Source: Diphasiastrum complanatum
Lineage: Eukaryota > Streptophyta > Lycopodiopsida > Lycopodiales > Lycopodiaceae
Direction of reading: 5' to 3'
Length of the DNA stretch: 64,000 nucleotides
Assembly (NCBI GenBank): GCA_029204225.1
Contig: CM055095.1
Coordinates: 75,239,594-75,303,593 of the forward strand
Each line of letters begins with the position of its first letter. The stretch's first letter is position 1. The notes beneath the pieces are model-generated. The model made no database searches. It saw only the letters and a program-made list of their open reading frames with translations, and was not told the origin of the DNA. The position numbers and the translations under genes were made by a program. Positions 51,884-64,000 of the stretch are shown here, one piece after another.

Positions 51884-52345
51884 TGTTGTGGGTATTTCTT
51901 GCACAATAACAAACAAGTGGGTCCCACCACTTAAAATATTGTTGGCCAAGCCTTACCTAGTGGGCCCTGCCACAGTACAGTGTATAGTAGAATAATAAGT
52001 GCGAAGCATTGGCGTCCTGCGTGTATAAGCCCAGCCACCGATGAGCACAAGTAGCAAGTTGTAATTCCTAGGAATAAGAGACTAGGGGCTTAAAACTCTA
52101 AAATGACATTAGAGGCCCTAAGTCAAGTTGCAAATAAAAAAGTTAAAAGGGCCTAAATTAGAACTCATATGAATCATGTGAGTGCCCTTGTGCTTTCTTA
52201 GCACCACTAGATTTAAGCTGTGTTTATTTGAAAGGCTTGGACAAGAATCCTTGCTCCAATGAAGTGGCCAATGAGAGTGAAGGAGGCTCACCTCTAAATC
52301 TAAAAGAGAGAGCCATTTCCTGTGTATTGTATCATCTTCGATACA
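51884..52345 (+). mobile_element. Gypsy LTR 5' half
   Basis: Starts TGTTGTGGGTATTTC directly after Y (flank AGCCT) and follows the family blocks in order: GTGGGTCCCACC, AATAAGTGCGAAGCATTGG, ATTCCTAGGAATAAGAGACT, AACTCATATGAATCATGTGA, ending around TGTATTGTATCATCTTC. Copia B integrase then begins with no LTR end. The missing 3' half fits 45587-45296 on the other strand. Confidence 0.8.
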
Positions 52346-53619
52346 CTGAAAATCAAACTGGTCAAAGGATCAAGGCCCTACGGTCTGATTCAGGAGGAGA
52401 GTTCTTGTCAAATGAGATGAAGGACTATCTATCTTCATGTGGCGTGCACCACCAGTTTACTACGAGCTATACTCCACAATATAACGGAGTAGCAGAGCGG
52501 AAGAATTGCACACTATTGGAAGCTACATGATCCATGACAGCAAATTCGCATTTGCCTCAAATCTTTTGGGCGGAAGCTATCTCTACGGCTTGCTATCTGC
52601 AAAATTACTCTAGCACTAAAGCAGGTGATTCCAAGACAAGGTTTGAAGCCTACTACGGTTACAAACCAAGTTTAAAACACCTGCGTGTTTTCGGATGTCT
52701 TTGCTATGCACAAGTGCCATCTGATCTGAGGAAGAAGCTGGACCGAGTAAGCTGTAAAAGCATCTTTATCGGCTATTCAACTTCACACAAGGCATATTGT
52801 GTTTACGATGTGGTTGCGTCCAGATCTCAGTCAGTCGTGATGTTGTCTTCCTTGAAGACAAATATTACGATTTCAAATAGAAGATACCAATACAAGAGAC
52901 TGCCATAGCAGCTCCACCTTCCAATGATAGGCTACGACCTACAATTGTTCAAGCAACGAAGTTCATCCCAACGGCTCCACTTACCGTCGATGGGCCTAGA
53001 CCCACGATCGTTCAACTGCAAATACTACAGTCCGAGTCATTTACCAAGGAGAATCGTCTGATCAAGCACCTACAGTTCGAAGATCTGTGACACAACGACA
53101 GTAGCCTGACCGCTTTATCCCTCAGGCTTTCATCAGTTATGACGAACCTACCACCGTAGCAAAAGCATTGTCAATGCCCGATGCAGAAAAATGGAAAGCT
53201 TTCATGGATGCTGAGTATCAATCTCTAATGAAGAACAAGATCTGAAGTCTTGTCATTCCTCCTACAGGTGTAAAGCCAATTGATTCTAAATGGATCTTTG
53301 AGCTGAATCTTAAGCCAGATGGATCTATATCCAAATGGAAAGCTAGACTGGTGGTTAATTGATTTGAACAAGTATATGGAATAGACTATACTGAGACCTT
53401 CAGTCCAGTAGTAAAACATTAGTTTATTCATACTTTATTGGCTATATTTGCTGCAGAAGATCTGGATATTCACCAGATGGATGTCCAGACAGCATTCCTA
53501 CACGGATACATACAAGAAGATGTCTGCATCTATCAAGCAGAAGGTTACATCCCTCAAGGCAAGAAACATCTACTATGCAGATTGCACAATGCATTATACG
53601 GTCTGAAGCGAGCTCCAAG
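52346..53619 (+). pseudogene. Copia B integrase C-terminal part and RT N-terminal part
   Basis: Begins ENQTGQRIKALRSDSGGEFL (second catalytic Asp), then TSYTPQYNGVAERKNCTLLE (catalytic Glu), ISTACYLQNYSSTKAGDSKT, YGYKPSLKHLRVFGCLCYAQ, SIFIGYSTSHKAYCVYD. After a degenerate linker (52880-53180) come RT blocks: SKWIFELNLKPDGSI, a stop, [52 protein letters not shown]. It stops at the A insertion site. Confidence 0.92.
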
Positions 53620-53905
53620 AGTCAGAATCAAAGTAGAATCATTGTGCTACTATATTGTGGGTCCTATCAGTCAATAAAGATCAGTTGGCCTTGCCACGAG
53701 GCAAGTCGACGGGACACGCATCCCGCCAACGGCAACCTGGGTCATGCATGAGTTGCTTGAGCGAACAACTATATGTACAGTGTAATTATATTTTGAGAAA
53801 TACAGTTGCTATGTGAGCTTGGTGTGGAGAGTGTTTTCTGTCTCTATTACTGTATAGCATGATCTGTGTTCCTATTTGAAACAAAATCTAAGTTGGTATC
53901 AGAGC
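53620..53905 (+). mobile_element. Copia A 5' LTR and primer-binding site
   Basis: A 274-bp LTR starting AGTCAGAATC right after CCAAG (53615-53619) and ending ATCTAAGT at 53893. The primer site TGGTATCAGAGC follows at once (53894-53905). The termini are not the usual TG...CA, and both LTRs agree on this. Confidence 0.9.
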
Positions 53906-55110
53906 TGTACAGGGAGTGTAAATATAGTACAGCATCGTCGTTGAAGAGAGCTTCGGAAGAATTGTCTTCTGAGAGTTCGGAATTTACGGTGGGTTGAAAA
54001 CGAAAAGATAAGCACTGGTGCAGAGAGTTTAGCATGCAGAAGCTTGGTGAGCTTGAGACTATGTGGGGATTCAAAGACAAGAGTTGTCGACTGAATCAGA
54101 ACCTCAACAAACGGAATTTTAAAATTCTAAAGAAAGGCTACTTGGTATTTGTAGTCAGTGTGCATTCAATCGGACACCGTTTGACAACCGGATTGAAGCA
54201 TCAGCTCTTCAGCAATAGGCCGACCTCAGAGGAAGAGGATAAGCAAAGCCAAGAGTAATTTTCTGAGAAAAACCCTGGTTTGGGATTTGGAAGCATAAAA
54301 TCACAGTTATCTCTTTGTTCTGAATGGTTTTTGGAGTTGTAAAAGATTGTAGGAGGGCGCGCTAGAGAGATTAATCAGTAGGCAAACGGCCGTGGACAAC
54401 CGCAGGCAGTGTAGAGCGCTAGATTAGATCCAATGAGGATGTAAAAATCCTCATCCACCATAGCTTGTGAAGAAGAAGGAGAGAGGAGCCTGTGGGCTAT
54501 CGCACGCGGCCAGTGAGGCCTAACTGATAGCGGCCGTAAGGGGATTGCGCTAGGAGGAGCCTTATTTAGTGTGTCAGACTGCCTTTGATAGCCACAAGAT
54601 TGAATCTTGTTGAAATCTACGGTGGAAGATGCAAACACTAGGGCCATCAGATTAACAAGAGCCATTCAATCTGCTGAGTTTCCACTTGAACTTCAATGGA
54701 AAGGGTCTGAAGTGTAAACCACCATTCAACTTCATTAAAAAATTTCAAAGTGAAAGTTGAGTTGGGTCCCAAGTTCATGAAAAATGAAGTTTCTTCACTA
54801 TGAAGAAACAGTTCAAAAATGAGAAAAGTCCTTATTTTTGGGTCCTTTGTCCGTTTTGACCCAAATGAAAGGCTATAACCTCCAAACAAAGGGCACCCGG
54901 ACTGTACTTGAAAGTACTATACAACAAAACAGATTGATTCCAGCAGAGAAAGTATTCGGAATGCGCCAAAAGTGATTTCACCATTCCATTGGGCACGTAG
55001 TTGGAAGTTGACGACTAAGTGCATTTCTGAAGGCGACGCTGATTTGGCTTTCAATTTGGTGAAAAAGTGGCGAGTGGCCTGGTAAGGGAAAAAAGTTCAA
55101 TAAAGGTGGT
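53906..55110 (+). other. Copia A leader and degraded gag region
   Basis: Between the primer site and the integrase I expect gag, zinc knuckle and protease, but none is recognisable. There is a short frame (54034-54258; MQKLGELETMWGFKDKSCRL) and sequence without motifs. Only near 55100 does copia-like reading resume. The gag-protease portion has probably been deleted or replaced. Confidence 0.45.
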
Positions 55111-56245
55111 GTTGCAAGGACAAATAACATCCTGGATTTGATCCACACAAATTTATGCGGGCCTATGAGGACTATGTCCTAAGGTAAAGCCTTCCATTTC
55201 ATGACCTTTATTGATGATATGTCACGTAAGACATGGATCTACTTCTTGAAAAAAAAATCAGATGCATTTGACAATTTCAAGAGCTTCAAAGCATTGGCCG
55301 AAAATCAGACAGGTAGGAAGATCAAAGTCCTAAGATCAGATAGTGAAAGTGAGTACAAGTCTAATGACTTCAATGATCTTTGTGATCAATATGAGGTCAA
55401 AAGACAATTTACACAAGCTCATACTCCTGCTCTCAATGGTGTAGCTGAGCGCAAGAATCGTACGATTGTGAAAAGTGCTAGATCTATGCTAGCTGAGATG
55501 AACTACCAAAATATTTTTGGTCTGAAGCATGCAGTACGACAGTCTATCTTCAAAATAGAAGTCCTACCATTGTCATACCAAAGATAACACCTGAGGAGGC
55601 ATTCACAAAGAAGAAGTCAAAGGTGAACCACTTGCGAATTTTTGGATGTAAGGCCTTTGTACACATTCCTAAGGAAGAGAGGCGTAAACTTGATGTGAAA
55701 GCTATCAAGTGTATATTCCTAGGATATGATGATCGTGTGAAGGGCTATAGATGTTTTGATCCAGTGAAAAACAAAATCCATGTAAGCCATGATGTTATCT
55801 TTGATAAATCCAAGATGTATGAAGACGAGGATGCTGATGAGATAGACACATCCAGTGGGAAAGATGGTATAGTGAGGATACCTCTTGATGATGATCCATT
55901 CATTGACTTTCCAAGTGATAAACATGAGGATACATCTCAAGATACTACTACTCAACCTCAAGAGACAGGTTGGAGAGGTAGAGACAAACCTTTTGGTGCA
56001 AAAAGAATTGGTTGCAGGTGACAAACGCAAGGAGAAGAATGTATCATGGGATACATTTCACCAGGAAGCCGATCACCTGACAAGAAGCTCCCTAAGTGGT
56101 TTGAGAGATTGTTGGAGAGCCGCAAAATGGATGACTTTCCAAGATCATCTAGCCAAGGAGAGCTACAAAGATCAACAAGAGAAAAGACACAACTTGAAAG
56201 GTATGAAGCAAATTATGCTCTCTTATCTAGCATTATTCAAACTCT
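55111..56245 (+). pseudogene. Copia A integrase
   Basis: LDLIHTNLCGPM, FHFMTFIDDMSRKTWIYFLK (first Asp), ENQTGRKIKVLRSDSESEYK (second Asp), THAPALNGVAERKNRT-like block with the Glu, then a frameshift near 55560. The C-terminal part follows: VNHLRIFGCKAFVHIPKEER, CIFLGYDDRVKGYRCFDPVK, HVSHDVIFDKSKMYEDED, and after another shift SSQGELQRSTREKTQLERYE ending at LLSSIIQT. It stops exactly where the RT at 46055 would be expected to start. Different copia lineage from B. Confidence 0.9.
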
Positions 56246-57480
56246 ATAGCCCTAATCTGTGATCTTGCTAATAGATAAAAGGTTCTTTGTTAATTTGGAT
56301 ACATAAAGTACTCCATTAAGCTGCCTAGTGATGCCATTAGAGAGCTGCAATTGAATAGACCCTTGGCCTTCAACTTGGTGTGAACTGGAGTCACCAAAGA
56401 AAATTTGATTCTGTAGCTATGAGTGTAGAGAAGAGGTCCTTGCATGGCGTCATGTGTTGAGAAGCACCTGAATCGAGATACCAATGATGGGCATCTCTAC
56501 TTGATTGATCTTGTACCATCAGCGCCTTCTCTTCATCTTGAGATCCTTTGATTGTGTCAGGGTTGCCTTCTTGGTGTGGCTGCATCTTCTTCTTTGCTTC
56601 ATTATGCGTGAGGATGCGACAGTCCTTAATGTCGTGGTTGGTTCTTTTGTACTATTTGTAAAATAGCCTGGTCTTGGACGATGAGTGACTATATTGTTGT
56701 TGTTGTTGTGGTTGTGATGTTGTTGGCTATTCTGCCTTTGTCTTCTTATCCTTGAAGCCTTTTCTTCTTGGATTGCTGCTTGTTTGAATAGAGTGCCATG
56801 GGTTTAGTACTCGTAGATGTGGACAAGCTTTTCCTCCTGACTTCTTCCTGCAACAAGCTTGCTGTCAATTTTTGGAAAGACAGCGTAGGGGTATTGCTCA
56901 AAAGCAACACTAAATTATCATAGCGAATGGAAGATGGCAAAAAGAGACATGGTAGAGTCTTCTTCTGATATAGGGCAACCTATTGCAGCCAATTGATTCA
57001 TCAATTGTTTAAACTCATTTAGTTGGCCGCTGACTGAGGTGCTTTCACTCATTATGAGCGTTGGTACTTTCTTCCTCAAGAAGAGGCGAGTCGAGACATC
57101 TGAGGTCTCATAGATGCTGGTGAGTGTATCACATGCTTCTTTGGAAGTAGTGCAGTTGGATACATGTGCAATTTGAGTGTCTTTAAGGTTTAGAGATACA
57201 ATGGCAAGAGCCTTGCCATCCTTGGCTTCCCAAGCTGGGAGCTATTCGGGTTTTGCCGGTCTGGCTCTAGAACCGTAAACGTATTCCCATAACTCATTTT
57301 CAATCAAGATCATCCTCATTTTGAACTTCCACATGTGGAAGTCATCTCCGTTGAATTTATTTATCAAGTAGATCTCTGAGGTGTCTTCCATGGTGATTGA
57401 AATTACACAAACAATTTAGAATAGCTTTTGAAAAAAGATCCTGGACTCTAGTAATCCACTAAACCAATGTTCTAATACCA
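56246..57480 (-). pseudogene. Copia B gag and protease
   Basis: Minus-strand ATG at 57391 opens gag (YLINKFNGDDFHMWKFKM in line with C1). It is followed by TNWRSS-type linker sequence, SIRYDNLVLLLSNTPTLSFQ (about 56940), a degraded zinc-knuckle region, protease WYLDSGASQHMTPC (about 56490-56450), and the pre-integrase lead-in through SISKI and GYR at 56250. The alignment with C1 shows it is cut in the pre-integrase region; the continuation is 46054-45588. The primer site TGGTATTAGA, degenerate, lies at 57480-57471. Confidence 0.9.
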
Positions 57481-57484
57481 CTTC

Positions 57485-58874
<1,390 letters not shown>

Positions 58875-60152
58875 CAACAACAGGAGCAACAAGAACAGCA
58901 CTTGTAGGGATTGTGCTGGCTTGGATTTGCGGCTCTTGTTCTTCGAATATATCTTTTTCTTCAAACCTCTTTGGCGCTGTGGCGTCAAACTGCTTTGGAG
59001 ACGGAACAACATAAACGACTCTGACAGTGTCCAGTGTGACGACAGCTTGATCTTGTTGGTTGATCTGGAATGAGTCATCAAAGCCAGTAGAGGTATCATG
59101 GAATTGTTCAAATCCTCTTCCAAGGATTGGAATTCAAAGGGTCCTGGGCTTTTGGGCATCTCAAAGATTTCATCTGGGCCCAGTGAGTCAGAATCATCGA
59201 ACATATCCATGAATGTTTGGGTGTTTGGGAAAATGATTCGGATCTGTGGGGGTGAGGTGACTTGGGCAGCTGTGATTGGAATGGTAGATCCAATAGTCAC
59301 AGACTGACCATGTGAGGAAGCGGAGGTGAGGGATGCATCAGTGGTTTGGGGAATGGATAGTTCAGTGCGAATTACAACAGGGGGTGGAAGCGCAGGTGGC
59401 CTAGAACGACGACATGACGTGGAAGGCGAGTCAAGAATGCTACGTACACGATGACGACTATTGAATTCGATGCTTGGTGTGAGGATTCAGCCGACGCTTC
59501 TTCATATATTGAAAGCACGGAATCCATGCTGAAGCCATGGATTTTATTATCAAGGTGTGAGAATGCTAGGAGTGACAATAACTGACCAACAGCACATTGT
59601 TGCTTGGTATTGCTCTTGATAGCTCGTTTGAGCTCTCCAAACACAATTTTGAATCAATTATATGGTTCCAGAGACACTTTAGCTATTTTGGCATGAGATT
59701 CAACTATCCTATGCAATATTTGAGAAGAGATGCGATCTTTTCTGAGGTTTCCAACCATCAGAAAGTTATTAAGGAGCTGATGAGCAACTACATGGATGAC
59801 AGGATCCCTAATTGCCTCTAACAGATAGTCGTCATTTGTCCAATATAAGTCAATTGTGGTATCAATGTATGGCTTAATAGCTTGTTTGGCATGTTTGTAG
59901 TTTGGGGACGCTTGAGTGTCGGATGAATCCCTATGGCAGCAAGGGCGGCTCTAGTTATGCACGCCTTGTGTGTGGCTCCTTGAAAGGGAATATAAAATTT
60001 GGATTTCTCCTCCTTCCAAATACTGAAGTCAAGAGTGATAAAATCCATGTTTTTCGTCTCGAGAAGGCCCTCTCATGAATACCCGTTGCAGTGAGCAGAG
60101 GCTCTACAAGGTTCATCCACTGAGTGATCATGCTTGTGCTAGGAAGTATCAT
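58875..60152 (-). pseudogene. Unrecognised coding-like sequence U, right-arm copy
   Basis: Same start and frame changes as the left copy down to 59685 (MITQWMNLVEPLLTATGIHE, EEKSKFYIPFQGATHKACI, VVAHQLLNNFLMVGNLRKDR). It then continues uniquely: VFGELKRAIKSNTKQQCAVG (59644), FSMDSVLSIYEEASAESSHQ, after a shift VTSPPQIRIIFPNTQTFMDM and acidic DDSDSLGPDEIFEMPKSPGP (about 59240-59120), and a basic RGLKKKIYSKNKSRKSKP stretch. It is cut at 58875 by copia B; after the target duplication it resumes in frame as Y at 50344. Function unknown. Confidence 0.5.
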
Positions 60153-61171
60153 GATGTCATCACAATGATATCATGATGGGACATCACGATGGATAGTGTA
60201 ACGAGGCAAAAGAGATCACGATGGATAGTATAACGAGGCAAAAAAAAAGTATCGGTAGAAAACATGATGAAACAAGGTCAAAAACTGAAAGTATTTGGTC
60301 CGAGTGTATAACGGAAAGTAGTATAAAAAGTTTGGAAAGCTTTTGTCATTGGAAAAATCGACAAAAGCTTCGCTAGCACAAGTGAGAAATGAAATCGAAT
60401 TTTGTCTTTTTATAGGCTGATTTGAAGGGTCCATTAGACAATGTACTAGTTTGGCTGTTCAATTTTGGACCAAATAGACAGGCTTGCTCAATACTCTAAA
60501 AATAGGTTATAAAAATCTCGACGAAGGTTTCTGAAGCACTGAACTGTTCCGACGAGAATCTGGCAAAAGTTCATCCTTTGCCCAAGTTTTGCCCAAGTAC
60601 TCTCATAAATGTAAATTTTCAAGATCTGAACCTATAACTGGCCTAAATTTGGCATTTCAAATCCATCTGGCATGTCAGCGAAGGTTAATGAGCATGGGAA
60701 GATGCTCGGCGAATGTTCCCAAAATGGCATAATGTTGAACATTCGCCTCAGGTAAAAGCAGGTACCAACTAGTTAAAATAGTGTTCGCCCAACTCAGTAT
60801 GGTTATATCTGAGGTGGATCTTGCTTCTGAAAACTCGACGGACAATTCTAAAACAGTTTGTGCAAGAAATGACCAAAAAAATAATTTTTCAAGTCATTTT
60901 GCCACAAGATCTGATTTCTGAAAATACTTTCCTTCAATTTTCTCTAATCTGATGACATTTCTGACTTTTGCTCATCAATTTTACTTTCTCTTTTTCTCTT
61001 CTTTTTTTTTAGCGTCTTTTCCAAAGAAAATATCAATTAAATAGTAAAAATAAAAAATTGAAAAACAAGCAAAATAAAAGCGTAGTTCGCGATCATGCTA
61101 AGTAAACTGGCGGAGTGGACTGCCAAAACTTGCGTAATCAGCTGCCATTCACTGGAGTATCAAAATGTTTT

Positions 61172-62002
61172 CCATCCAAATGTTCCAGAATAACTACTCC
61201 ATAGTTCAAGATTTCTTTGACTCTATACAGTCCTATCAAATTTCAGAGTAAATGACTAAATTTGATTTACAAATGATCACAAAGAGTGATTGGTAGCTTG
61301 GGATCTTGATCTATATCAAGACTAGCTTCCAAATCTAGCTTCTACTTGACAATCTTTGTGATTCCAAGCAAGAAAAATCAAATGACCCATGGCTTCACAC
61401 ATGTGAAGTACGGCTACTGTACGGCTTGATAACAGAAAAATAGTTTACTAAATATTTACTAAGCATTCATCCACAAAGAAAGTGCTTAAGAGAGTGAAAA
61501 CACCAAGATTGCTTCACAAACCAATGTTTTTCATCATTAGCTCAACAATGGATCCATCATGGATCAAGTACATAATCACCATAATCTCTCTCTAAGCTGC
61601 ATCTAGCACGTGTGGGACAGCTCATTGTACTTATCCATATCCACTTTGGATAAGATCTATCAAGTTTGCCACATCATCCATTGGTGGTTTGTGTTGGCCT
61701 TCTAGATTCCTACAATCTAGGACCTAACTCCTATAATTTTGGGGATGTCATATTTGACTCAAATGAAAGCTAGTCAAAATGGATCTGAATATTGCAAGTG
61801 TCATTTCACACGTGTGGATCCACATCGATGTCAAAATACATCAAAAACCATGTGAAAATTGCTAAATTCTAACACTCCTCCTCAATTTTTACATGACACA
61901 ATTATAGTACATCTATCTACAATTATATTACATCTATCTACAACTCCTAAAGCTGATCTTAACTTGATAAATGAAGCCTTTGGCAATTTTACCATCATTG
62001 AA
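61172..62002 (-). mobile_element. Copia 3' end and LTR, right-arm copy
   Basis: Mirror of 19600-20430: LTR start TGTTAGAATTTAGC on the minus strand at 61874, preceded by the tract GAGGAGGAG. The far end of the LTR is not located. Confidence 0.6.
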
Positions 62003-63660
62003 TCTTAATTACAAAGAAGGATCAAAATTTGGCCCGCCCTATCTACGAGCTGACAATTGATCCACATTGGACAGAAGAAGCCTTGCAAATTCCAAAAGCC
62101 ATAGGAGCAATCTTGACCCAACTAAATGAGTACAAGAAAGACTTTTCCATTCGCTTCGCCAGTCGACAACTCAACGATGTTGAAACCAACTATTCAACGA
62201 CTGAGTGAGAGGCCTTGGCAATGGTATTTGCGGTCAAGAAGTTTTGCCATTATCTTATGGCAACTCATTTTGCATTCTACATTGATCATCAACTTTGCTC
62301 TACCTAGTCAACAAAACCTGCAACACAAAGAGATTCACTAGATGGTTACTCTTGTTGTTGAAGTTCGATTTTCGCATAGTGGTACACAAAGGCAATCAAC
62401 AGTATATGGAGGATCATGTATCACGAATCAAATCAACGCAAAAGGAACCCCAAACTGATGATGAGTTATCGGATGATGCTTTATTCTACGTGGATGTTTT
62501 ACCTAATTGGGCCGTGAACATAGTCGAGTATTTGATGAATGGCAAACCTGATCAGTCACTATCCAAGGTGCAACAGTGGAAGTTTGTACTAAGATCTCGA
62601 CCATACCAGTTGATTACAGGCCAACTGTATCAAAGAAGGGTGGATAATATCATTTGACGATGTATTCTGCCTCATGAAACAAGTCATAGCATGTCCCTCT
62701 AGCATGAAGCAATGAGAGGTGGACACTTTGAAGTGGATGTTATATTACGTAAGATCTTACAATCCGACTGCTGGTGGCCAACAATGCAGAAGGATACTGA
62801 AGCGTACATCAAGCAATGTGATGTATGTCATAGGGCACGTAGACCAACGAAGGCAAACTATGAGTCGTTACATCATGTCTTGGCTCAAGCGTCATTTGAG
62901 ATATGGGAACTCGATTACATCAGTCCTATTAACCTAGTAGATCGTAGTACCCAAGTTTGATATATTATTGTGGCTATAGATTATCTTACCAAGTGGGTTG
63001 AAGCCAAAATAGTGCGCGTATGTCCACTGCGAAGTTCGTTTACAAAAACATCATTGTACGCTTCGGATGTCCAGTGGATATAGGCACTCACTGAGCAAGC
63101 CGAATCTTCTAATAAGATTATGTGCGACATTTTGACAAAGACCATGGAAGCAAGTAGATCAGATTGGGAGCACAAGCTACATGCTGCTATGTGGGCTTTC
63201 AGAACTGCATACAAAGACAACATCGAACAAACACCATTCCAACTGGTGTATGGCCAAGATGTAGTCACGCCGGTGGAATTTCACATTCCATCTCTTTGTA
63301 TTGTCACAATGCAACGATTGGATGATAAAATATCACTCCACCTTCATCACAAAGCGCTACACAAGTTTTGCAAAATATGGTTGTTAGCAGTCCATGCTCT
63401 TGTTGCAAAAATAGCATGTCACAAGGCTTGGCATGATCGTCGTCTTCATAAGAAAGATCTCTAAAAAGGAGATTTGGTCTCATGTACAAGACAAAGGCGA
63501 TCACAGAAAAGCTAAAATTTACTAGTCAAGGCCCTTATCGCATCACCGACATCCTATCGCAAGGGAGGGGGAGGGGGGGGGGGGCAGTGACTTTAGAGAC
63601 ATTAGATGAGACATCATTTTCTACGCCCATCAATGTTAGCCGATTACGCAAAAACTGATC
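62003..63660 (+). pseudogene. Ty3/gypsy pol 3' half, right-arm copy
   Basis: RNase H (62030-62450; IGAILTQLNEYKKDFSIRFA, LLKFDFRIVVHKGNQQYMED), the zinc-binding region (62712-62850; WWPTMQKDTEAYIKQCDVCH), core start (FEIWELDYISPINLVD; YIIVAIDYLTKWVEAK in the next frame), a distal block (63120-63464; WAFRTAYKDNIEQTPFQLVY) and a C-terminal block (TSQGPYRITDILSQG, with a G-run in between). RT is absent. It is followed by a polypurine-like tract and an LTR. Confidence 0.88.
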
Positions 63661-63861
63661 GCCACAAGCCCTTGCAAACACTTCTTGAAGAGTTCAAGAT
63701 AGGCTCATCATTGAAGAAAGCCTCAAGTTTTACATAAACAATCTTTACCCATGCTTTTTTTGATGCACTCCTTCATCAACAATAAATTTGTTGACAACCT
63801 TCTTTCACAGCAAGTGTAGGCAGGGTCCCGTGGGACCGTCACCTATTTAGGTGGGGGATAC

Positions 63862-64000
63862 TGCACTTAGTGATTCCTACCACTAAAGTACTATTGGCTA
63901 AGCTTACCAAGTGGGCCCCGCCATTAACACTATACATGTAGAGTAATAAGTGCGAGGGCATTGGCATCCTGCGTGTATAAGCCCAACCCAATGAGCACAC
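63862..64000 (+). mobile_element. Start of gypsy 3' LTR, cut by window end
   Basis: After GGTGGGGGATAC the LTR starts TGCACTTAGTG and reaches AATGAGCACAC at the window end. It is identical in layout to the left-arm LTR at 17739. Confidence 0.7.

Larger units (their letters stand above)
59685..64000 (-). repeat. Right arm of the large inverted repeat
   Basis: Mirror of 17601-21917, with the few differences listed there. One substitution (62655) creates an extra stop in the RNase H/integrase connection, and a missing base near 63480 removes a short distal frame. The arm is still matching at the last base of the window, so its real length is unknown. Confidence 0.97.

Noticed and set aside
51884-52345. 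LTR-LTR recombination as the origin of the circle junction
   Set aside because: I first assumed two LTRs recombined. The LTR piece at 52345 and the one at 45587 are complementary halves of an LTR, each fused to one half of copia B integrase, so a break inside a single LTR explains them better. About 290 bp, mostly CT arrays in the neighbouring LTR, is unaccounted for at the join.

Overview
The window looks like nuclear DNA of a land plant. It is AT-rich, has long (TA)n and (GA/CT)n microsatellites, and most of it consists of decayed plant-type LTR retrotransposons: Ty1/copia elements with tRNA-iMet primer sites of the TGGTATCAGAGC type, and Ty3/gypsy elements with a TGGCGCC-type site. I see no intact host gene, no rRNA or tRNA gene, no CRISPR array and nothing bacterial. 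The lineage cannot be fixed by eye.

Layout. 1-11 kb: a long (TA)n array, a CpG-dense foldback, a moderately GC-richer and probably low-copy stretch (about 2.9-7.4 kb) with a few exon-like pieces but no convincing gene, then very AT-rich DNA. 11-17 kb: copia remnants on both strands, with a 222-bp tandem duplication. 17.6-21.9 kb: the left arm of a near-perfect inverted repeat whose right arm is 59.7-64.0 kb; both arms carry a gypsy pol 3' half with its LTR, a copia LTR, and part of an unrecognised coding-like sequence called U here. 21.9-23.9 kb: a broken transposase-like sequence. 25.5-26.9 kb: gypsy gag (+) abutting gypsy RT (-). 26.9-32.1 kb: copia C1, with a doubled primer site and a deleted integrase core; copia D (32.1-34.8 kb) is inserted in its 3' LTR. 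35.8-38.7 kb: further gypsy and copia fragments. 38.7-45.6 kb: a minus-strand tandem array of gypsy LTRs and internal regions, with GA arrays and a hairpin-bearing minisatellite.

45.6-58.9 kb is the most interesting part. One copia element (B) begins on the minus strand (5' LTR 57485-58874) and ends on the plus strand (3' LTR 49040-50338). Both ends carry the same 5-bp target duplication (TGTTG), and the interrupted sequence U continues in frame as Y after the 3' LTR. A second copia (A, 275-bp LTRs, target duplication CCAAG) is nested in B's reverse transcriptase. The block has been cut at four points and reassembled out of order. Two overlapping inversions, or excision of a circle of about 10 kb with permuted reinsertion next to its origin, would both explain it.

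Relative order inferred from nesting and divergence: U/Y is oldest; B entered U/Y and a gypsy element entered Y; A entered B; the block was then scrambled. The inverted duplication of the outer arms appears the most recent event, since I saw only four substitutions and one 1-bp gap in 4.3 kb. Coding pieces are full of stops and frameshifts, so they are annotated as pseudogenes; element boundaries are by eye and mostly good to a few bases at LTR ends and to tens of bases elsewhere.
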